A stretch of 64,000 nt of DNA from Brassica napus (Eukaryota > Streptophyta > Magnoliopsida > Brassicales > Brassicaceae), in the NCBI RefSeq assembly GCF_020379485.1, contig NC_063442.1, positions 16,738,009 through 16,802,008 on the forward strand, written 5' to 3'. A program made the translations under genes and the position numbers. Position 1 is the stretch's first letter; each line of letters opens with the position of its first letter. Positions 57,251 through 64,000 of this stretch are shown one piece after another. A model generated the notes under the pieces. That model worked only from the letters and a program-made list of their open reading frames with translations. It did not search any database and was not told the DNA's origin.

Positions 57251-59046
57251 TTTTGAGGTATATTTGAGAACTTCAAGCCTGGTGCAAAGAAGTTGATCCG
57301 GTTTAGATTTTCTTCGTTTTATGTGGTATAGTAACTTTTGGGAGTTGCTGGCTCCTTCTGAAGCGAGGGTATTATTATCTATTTCTGGTTTTTCTTGGAG
57401 TAAGGTCTTTGCTATTTATTGGAATTAGGCTTTTCAGTAGTCCCGCTTTACTGATCGATCTTCTTTGTTGCGACGGTCATAATTGGTTGGATTGGTCTTT
57501 TGGAGACAGATCTCTAAGAACTAAATTCTTTTTTTAAGTAGATAGTGTAGATAAAAAAAAGAACCAAAAAGTTTGGAGAGTTCGAGCTCATGACAAATGA
57601 GAAAGCATCAATTTCATAAGTTGTCTAGTGTTCTCACAACGAGTTTCTATCACAGATGGTGTAAAATTACAATCCTTGATTTATGCGGAAGCATTAGACC
57701 ATCCGCATTAGCGGTTTTTACCGGATTCGTGGGCTCGAGTTTTTAGGTCCGAATGATTAAAAGAAAATCAAACTATTGTCTTTGTTGTAAGTATATTGCG
57801 TTTGTTATTTTTTTTATTTGGATAACCTCTTTGGCATTTTATATCCGTTATATATTATGACACATCTAATGGTATGACCTTATGCTCTTTGTTTTTTGTA
57901 ATATTTTGAAACTTTGTGTCCTTGTGGCTCAACGATACACAGTGTTAAAAATATATAAATATAAAATTTTTGTAAATTATTAAGTCAGATTTTTGAATGA
58001 AAAATCCTTCAATATGTAGTGGAGTTGGCATTACGGAATTAATTCGCTTTACAGCACTAGATGAAACATGAGAATAGGTCTATACATTTTTTGATAACTC
58101 GGGGTATTTGGTTGGGGAATCCTAACCAACTAATTTTTGGGGGGAATTGTTCACTACCATCAACAAACAGATTTGATTATTCGTGATGAATTAGAGATTT
58201 ATGTTTTCTGGCCAGACAAACGGATATATCTAAGATGATAAGTTTCGAATTCAAAGTGTTTAGTACCTTTTCAAACCACCTGTACCACTCAATCATGTTT
58301 GTGTGGTTGGTCTATAACACTTACTTGAGACAAAACTCAGAAGACATTTGTTTCACAAATTTGGTTGAATCTAGATATATATATATTCAGGTAAAACTTA
58401 AGATTGGGTTTTGCAAGAGAGCAGAGAAGCTAAGCTAGATATTATAATGAGTTTGATAGAAAATTCCAAGAATTTCCAAAAGATTGAGAAGATTTATATT
58501 TTCAATATCCTCAACAGTCAACACTTTACAATCTTTTGATAAAGTATAATGGTTTGACGCTAACTATTAATATTCGTTGTTTTATATTGTTTTATATATT
58601 TACTTCAAAGAAGTGATCACAGAGCCAAAAAAAAAGATCAACATATTTGAGATCATCCATGTTGACTTCAAATGTGATTATAGATTGAGATACATAATCA
58701 CACATATTCACTTTACACAAAAAAAGAGCAAGTAAAATCAGAATGAATGTGGCACACGATTTTACATGTTTTATACCAATTTTTTTACATAATTAATTAA
58801 TTAATAAAGAAAACACATTTTCTTACACTACCAAACGCAAATCTAAAGCCAAGACATATACATGCACATCTAAACTTCTAGACAATGATTACAACGTCGT
58901 CGAATGTTGCATATTAACTTGAACATTTTTTATTTGAGTAGATTATACAAACTAAAACCGGATGGAGTGTGGATGAAACAAAGCTTACCAAAAAGGAAAA
59001 CAGTATGAAAATGCACTGTCGTTTTTGGTAGCTCCTTCCATTATTT
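57251..59046. other. Intergenic, no gene supported
   Basis: 57250-57700 is less AT-rich and may be eroded transposon coding sequence, but stops interrupt all frames. The rest is AT-rich. The stretch before 59047 is probably the 3' UTR of the DUF761 gene. Confidence 0.4.
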
Positions 59047-60275
59047 TTACTCTTCCTCGCTCCGACGACGGAAAAGTTTGTAACGTCTTAAAGATTCCAA
59101 CCTTTGCAATTTCATCTCATCGTTGAATTTTCTAATGAAAGCTTCGACTCGTGAGTTTAGCTCATCTCTTCCCATTGACAACTCCTTTTTCAAATTCACC
59201 CACGACGGAATTCTATCCATCAACTTCTTTCCCGACCCCGAGGACGATGAAGGAGGCCTCCTCGCTCGCGACGGGGATGGACACGACGATGTGGACATTC
59301 TTGAGCCGTTTCTTGAAATGACGTGGCCTTGAACCGTGTTAGATTTCGGTGGTTGTTTTTCGGCTTTGACTCTCTTCCACATCTCATCCATGGTCTCGCT
59401 CTCATCACCCGACTTGTCATCTGACATAATCCATTTACATCCATGCAGATAATTTTTTTGTAGTTTATTAAAGTTATTAATGGTTTTAAATAGAAATTCT
59501 ACATCATTTTAACTATTTAAATTTTTGACTGCAAAATTAAATATTCTAATAATTTACCAAATTTAGTTTTTGTAAAATTATAAGTTAACAATTGGTACTT
59601 TTAACTAATCATGTTTTCCTAAACGAAAACCGTAAAGTAACAAGTGTAACATATAGTTAGGGACATATAATACATACCTTGTGGAAAAGTCTTTAAAGGG
59701 ACAGGTGGACGTCGGGGTCCAGTAGGTTTCTCCGGCGCCTTTGACGGAAATTGAATTTCCGGAGATGAAACCGGTCTACGATTACTAGAAGATCCTCCAC
59801 TCTCTGACTTCTCTGACTTCACCGGGAACTTTTTTACCTCATGAACCTTATTGTTGTATTGATCAAACGAAAAGTCGGATGATGAGTTATTCCAAGAACG
59901 GTCATGGTCATGGTTCTGGCTATGGTTATGGTTATGGTCATCATGTTCATAGTGATGATATGTATCATGATCGTGGTTATGCTCCGTGGCCGAAGAGTCA
60001 GATCCATGGCCGAAGAGAGAAGAGGAGGCTGCGAGAGCGAAGATGATTCCGTTGATGATGATGAAGAGGGGGTTTAAAGTAGGGAGAGAGAAATGAAATC
60101 CGGTGAAGGAGAAGTTCAACACCGATCGGAGCATCAGTGATATAGCTCCGACCAAACCTGAAGCGATGATCCATGCCCTTGATGTTAACATTATCTTTGT
60201 CTTTAATTCGCCTTCTCTCTTTTTGTGTGTGTTTTGGTCTCTGTTTCTTTGAATGAAAGCCTTTGTCGTACCCAT
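59047..60275 (-). CDS. DUF761 (cotton-fibre-type) membrane protein
   Basis: Minus-strand exons 59678-60275 and 59047-59420, GT-AG, phase 1. From the first ATG the product is 323 residues; an internal ATG at 60191 (MLTSRAWIIASGLVG) would drop 28 residues and may be the real start, since the hydrophobic region begins there. Two membrane segments (WIIASGLVGAISLMLRSVL and LNPLFIIINGIIFALAASS) are followed by a His/Asp/Asn-rich low-complexity stretch (many HNHDHD-like repeats) that could bind metal, a Ser/Pro-rich linker, and the C-terminal DUF761 block LNSRVEAFIRKFNDEMKLQR with final RRRSEEE. DUF761 function is not established. By position it is the AT4G04990 orthologue. Confidence 0.85.
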
Positions 60276-60655
60276 TCAACCCTTTTTCGATTTATACACA
60301 CAAAACCAAAAGCGATGTTTGCTCGGTTAAAGTTAGGTTAATCTAATTAAAATAAATATAAACTAACAATAAAATGATAAATAATGGATCAGTATATACA
60401 AACAGAGATGTTATGAAAATAAATCATGAACGTATAAAGCTATAAATATAACATAATTTATATTCTTACATAGGTAATAATTAACAAATGAATCATTTAT
60501 TTTTGTTTTACAATTATTATTTTTATAAAAATGTATGGTTCATTAACATATTATTATTATTTTAATTATTTCATATTTTATATTGATCCAACTTGAAATT
60601 TGAAAAATTTATTAATTTATCGAATATTAGTTTATAAAATTTATACTATATATTA
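60276..60655. other. DUF761 gene upstream region
   Basis: AT-rich promoter-side sequence, no other feature seen. Confidence 0.4.
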
Positions 60656-60658
60656 TTA

Positions 60659-61609
60659 GAGCATCTATGGTGCTTCATTTTTTACCTTTTGCTTCATTTT
60701 TTGTTCCATTGGTGTTTCATTTTTTGAAGATACAGTTTTTTTAATTACATATTGATCCCTCAACTTTAACTTGTTCTTAGTTTTTACTTAAATAAACTGT
60801 AAGAGCTAATATTACCAACATACTTTTAAAGTTTTTATTATTATTTTTATTCAATCAATTTAAAATATTAAATATACTAGAAAAATGTTTTTTTTACTAA
60901 TATTTAGATGAAACACAATTACATAAATAATATAAAAGTTGAAAGACTTAATAAACATCAATCTAAATAAAAAAAAAACTTAGCACATCATAAACTAACA
61001 CTTAATAATCTGGTAAATCATTTCCATATCCACTAAGATTGTTAAAATATTGTCCAAATGAAGTGGCTGTTTCAGAATGCTGTTGAGCTTGTTATTGTTC
61101 ACTCATTTCTACTAAAATTCGATTGTGCTCATATTGAATGTATGCACTAACGTTAGGATCTTATATGGAGTTCAAATCATGAAATAAAATTTTGTTCTCT
61201 TCTCTAAACTTTTTCAAAGCATAATTCTTGTTTTGAATCTCCAAATGTTGCTATATTTGTGCGCTTGTTTTCTCTAATTTCTCCAATAGTTTTTATTTCC
61301 TTTTTCCAAGGTGTTAATAACAAGTGATACCATTGGAGATGTGTACTAATAATATTATATGATAATTTTTATTTAATATTAATTAGCAATTGTGGTGAAA
61401 TATTGTTAAAATAAAATATTTGGGTAAAATTAGTATACTAGCAAAAGTAAAAGATGTTTTTGATAAATAATGATAAAACAAAAAAAGAATATATTTGGAA
61501 TATTCTTTTTTAACGAAAAAAATGAAGCAAACCATTGGAGAACATGCTTCAAAAAAAATTTGAATATCTTTATATTTTGAAAAAAAATTTTTTACCATTG
61601 AAGATGCTC
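60659..61609. mobile_element. Harbinger-like element with TTA duplication and gene remnant
   Basis: Ends GAGCATC and GATGCTC, flanked by TTA (60656-60658 and 61610-61612), as expected for PIF/Harbinger. Inner repeats include TTTTTTACC near both ends. A minus-strand coding remnant lies inside. 951 bp, no transposase catalytic domain. Confidence 0.75.
61008..61310 (-). pseudogene. Remnant of a Harbinger-associated NAM/trihelix-like protein C-terminus
   Basis: The minus-strand frame reads KKFREENKILFHDLNSI, stop, DPNVSAYIQYEHNRILVEMS, stop, then ETATSFGQYFNNLSGYGNDL and ends DY-stop. This matches my memory of the tail of the Myb/NAM-associated-type proteins that occur with Brassicaceae Harbinger elements (xxDLxxxxDPxxxAYIxxxxxxI). 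At least two stops break it. Confidence 0.5.
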
Positions 61610-61724
61610 TTATTTAAATTATTTGAATGATAAGAGCATCATTCATTATATAGAACCAAAAAGCGTTTGTAAGCATTTCCACTGCCAAATTCTAAATAGG
61701 TATCTAAACACTAAAAAAACAAAA

Positions 61725-61746
61725 GGGGGGGGGGGGGGGGGGGGGG
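61725..61746 (+). repeat. G homopolymer of 22 bases
   Basis: An uninterrupted run of G follows AAAACAAAA and precedes AGAGAACAAG. It lies in otherwise AT-rich DNA and could form a G-quadruplex or slip during replication or sequencing. Confidence 0.9.
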
Positions 61747-62419
61747 AGAGAACAAGAATGGTTTTCACTGAGAAACCCATAAAACCCTCCCTACCCACAT
61801 CGCCATCTAAATATATTTATTTCGACATGTTCACAGCTAAGTAATTTAATTATGAGTTTAAATTAAATTTTTAATTATATTACTAAAATAATAATGTTTT
61901 GATTTTGAATTTTTTTTGAGATTCTGAGCGATAAAGTTTTTTTTATAACGCTGATTTATTAAAACATTACATATGAAAAAGATTACATAGACGATTTACA
62001 ACCGACAATACTATCTGTCTTATGAAAATTTACGTCTAACTGCATCATCTGAACCGTCTTATGAAGATTAATTCATGATCAAATTTACTTGCATCATATG
62101 TATCATCTGAGCGATAAAATTACTCTAGTAACCTTTACTATGAAATCACATTTATATATATATTTTATAAATCATCTTTAAATCAGTCGACCTAGATAGT
62201 AACATTTTTTTTGACCTAGATGGAAAAAAAAAATAAAAAAATAAAAAATAAAAAATGTCGACATTAACTGATTGTTTGAAAAGGTCAAGACTCATTAATT
62301 GATTGTTTGAAAAGGTAAGACTCAAAATATTTAAATATACAGTTTGTCTTATCTCACTGCAGAAGATATATATTTGAATCTTATTTTATAATTATCTGTT
62401 GGATCGACGAGATAAGAGA
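61747..62419. other. Intergenic, no gene seen
   Basis: AT-rich. A short direct repeat, TTAACTGATTGTTTGAAAAGG and TTAATTGATTGTTTGAAAAGG (shown in part), lies near 62264-62316. Confidence 0.4.
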
Positions 62420-62422
62420 TAA

Positions 62423-62709
62423 GAGCATGTACATCAAAGGTACGTGAGAGGTTCATGGGGTAAGTTTGTCAAAAAAAAAAAATTAAAATAATTCTTTTTT
62501 CATGAACTTGGTCCTTCTAAATTCTTTGCAGCGAACTTTTTTGTGGTGAGTTCATCACTGTTTTGTGGACTCCACAACATATGGTGGTCCACAATTAATC
62601 TGATTTTTTTTTTTTAAATCAAACAAAAAAAAATGTTTTTAATAATAAAAACTTAGAAACTTGAACTTCAAATGGAACTTCAAATGGAGGTTCATTGATG
62701 TTCATGCTC
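62423..62709. mobile_element. Harbinger/Tourist-like MITE with TAA duplication
   Basis: Ends GAGCATGTACATCAA and (complement) GAGCATGAACATCAA, 14 of 15 identical, flanked by TAA (62420-62422 and 62710-62712). Internal words ACTTCAAATGGA repeat near the right end. 287 bp, non-coding. Confidence 0.82.
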
Positions 62710-62712
62710 TAA

Positions 62713-64000
62713 GAAGCTTAGCAATATCTTACTAAAGTTGGCTGAGAATTATTATTAGTGATGGCTGAGAATTATTACGTGTAATTGTGTATTTGGTCCC
62801 AAGCTAATAGAAATCTCTATCGTGATTACGTGAATATAAACTTTAAGAACTAAATGGAAGTTCCAATATATATTCATATCAAAGACTGTATGCATAGACT
62901 ACTATCTGCACTTTTGAATATAAAATGAGAGTAATTAAATATCTTGTTGCATTTTTCCATGGTTTAACATATGAGCAAGGTAAGTTGGATGTTGACCTAC
63001 AGATAGTTTGCTATCATGTTACGTACTAACTATAATACTATACGAGCTAGGTCAAGATTATGGCCTTTGAGAAACTTATTTTTTTTTGGAATATTGAAAA
63101 GCCAAAGGGCCAATGAAAGTTCACCATGCTTCTTAAAAGGATCTATTATTCTAATGTGTACATATGTAATATATGAATGCCTTAGTTAATAAGCGTATGA
63201 AGTCAAGTAAATATAATACATTATTTACCCTCCTGACGTTGCATGACGTTGCTGTGTAACAATGTCTTGCTTTTGAGAAGAAAAAGAAACAATGTCTTGC
63301 CATGAACATACATTATAGACGATTATGTGTACATTGATGACTGCTAGACATATATTACATCTAGGTTAAGAAAACCAAGTTTGAAGAATTACTGGAGCTA
63401 GAACCGAACTAAAAACTAGTTTTAGACCGTGATATATACGCGAAGTTTATGCATACTGATAAACCAGCTAGCGGAACGAAATGAAAAGTGTAATCTATTT
63501 TATGTTAACCGATAGACCAAACCCAACCAAATGATATAACTTATGCATCATGCATATATACACTACATGAGCTTGTCTCGTCAATTAGGATTTGTGTTCT
63601 TTTTGCACAGTTTTTTTTTTTTGGCGCTAAAAGTTGGTTTCTTTTTCTTTTTCCACAGTTGACAAAAAAGTGTATATATATATATATATATATATAATTT
63701 AATTATGTAGTTTAGCGTGGAAAATTCATATCCAGACAGCTAATTTCTAAGAAAAAAAACAAAATCAAATGACGTGATGAAGTTTCGGGGGCTTTTACCT
63801 GTAGATTGGATTTGCATCACCCAAAGATTTCAATTTGTCACACACAAGACATCATGCTGCATGAGTCATAGTATCGACATAATCCATCAATTAATTCAAG
63901 TGGAAATGTATTTGCACCACACACACTTTGAGTTGACTTAGAAAATTATATCTTACATGTCAAAATATCATCTAGATATTTCTTATACTGCGAGTCTATT
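62713..64000. other. Intergenic to the window edge, no gene seen
   Basis: AT-rich without a supported frame or RNA. A (TA)n run lies near 63672-63696. Confidence 0.5.

Noticed and set aside
58235..58438. 67-codon plus-strand frame
   Set aside because: Phe/Tyr/Ile-rich chance translation of AT-rich DNA.
1..64000. CRISPR array, rRNA, or bacterial-type operon
   Set aside because: No evenly spaced identical repeats with unique spacers, no rRNA-like sequence, and all supported genes have plant introns and plant homologues.

Overview
The window is nuclear plant DNA from the Brassicaceae, most likely a Brassica or close relative. It is AT-rich, genes carry GT-AG introns, intergenic spaces are filled with MULE, hAT, Harbinger-like and Helitron elements, and the gene order follows Arabidopsis thaliana chromosome 4 around AT4G05100 to AT4G04990 (AGI codes recalled, not searched).

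Layout. Host genes, left to right: MYB74-type R2R3-MYB (5675-6877, -); HAL2/SAL-type phosphatase of the inositol monophosphatase superfamily, 8 exons (20950-23025, -); small wound-induced WIP family protein (24812-25057, +); VAP-type MSP-domain protein with what looks like an in-frame loss of the domain core (26050-27276, +); NDB2-type external NADH dehydrogenase with an EF hand, 10 exons (28606-32084, -); FBS-type short F-box protein (36838-37513, -); secreted ML-domain lipid-recognition protein (53336-53996, -), apparently not part of the ancestral order; VPS28 of ESCRT-I (55614-56252, -); DUF761 membrane protein (59047-60275, -). All exon models were built by hand from reading frame plus splice consensus, and every junction was checked for phase.

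Mobile DNA. The left 5 kb is a non-coding tract with a recurring GTAGACT heptamer, interrupted by a Harbinger/Tourist-like MITE (2371-2935) and a Helitron (3594-4411). A 5.07 kb MULE (9315-14383) carries a transposase frame killed by three point stops, an intact GRF zinc-finger gene on the other strand, and tRNA-like box A/box B sequences near both ends. A Helitron (16316-17668) contains a nested MULE-type MITE with a perfect 9-bp target duplication. Another Helitron lies at 33891-35638. A 5.94 kb Pack-MULE-like element (39067-45002) has a perfect 9-bp duplication, fragments of at least three host-type genes and about 2.7 kb of TTATAAG-rich repeats. hAT-type elements are at 49616-50125, 50308-51248 and 51829-52441, the last inside an older unidentified repeat. 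Harbinger-like elements are at 60659-61609 and 62423-62709.

The host genes do not form a pathway; they are neighbours by ancestry. Several (MYB74, WIP, NDB2, FBS families) are linked in the literature to stress or wounding responses. No rRNA, canonical tRNA or CRISPR array was seen.
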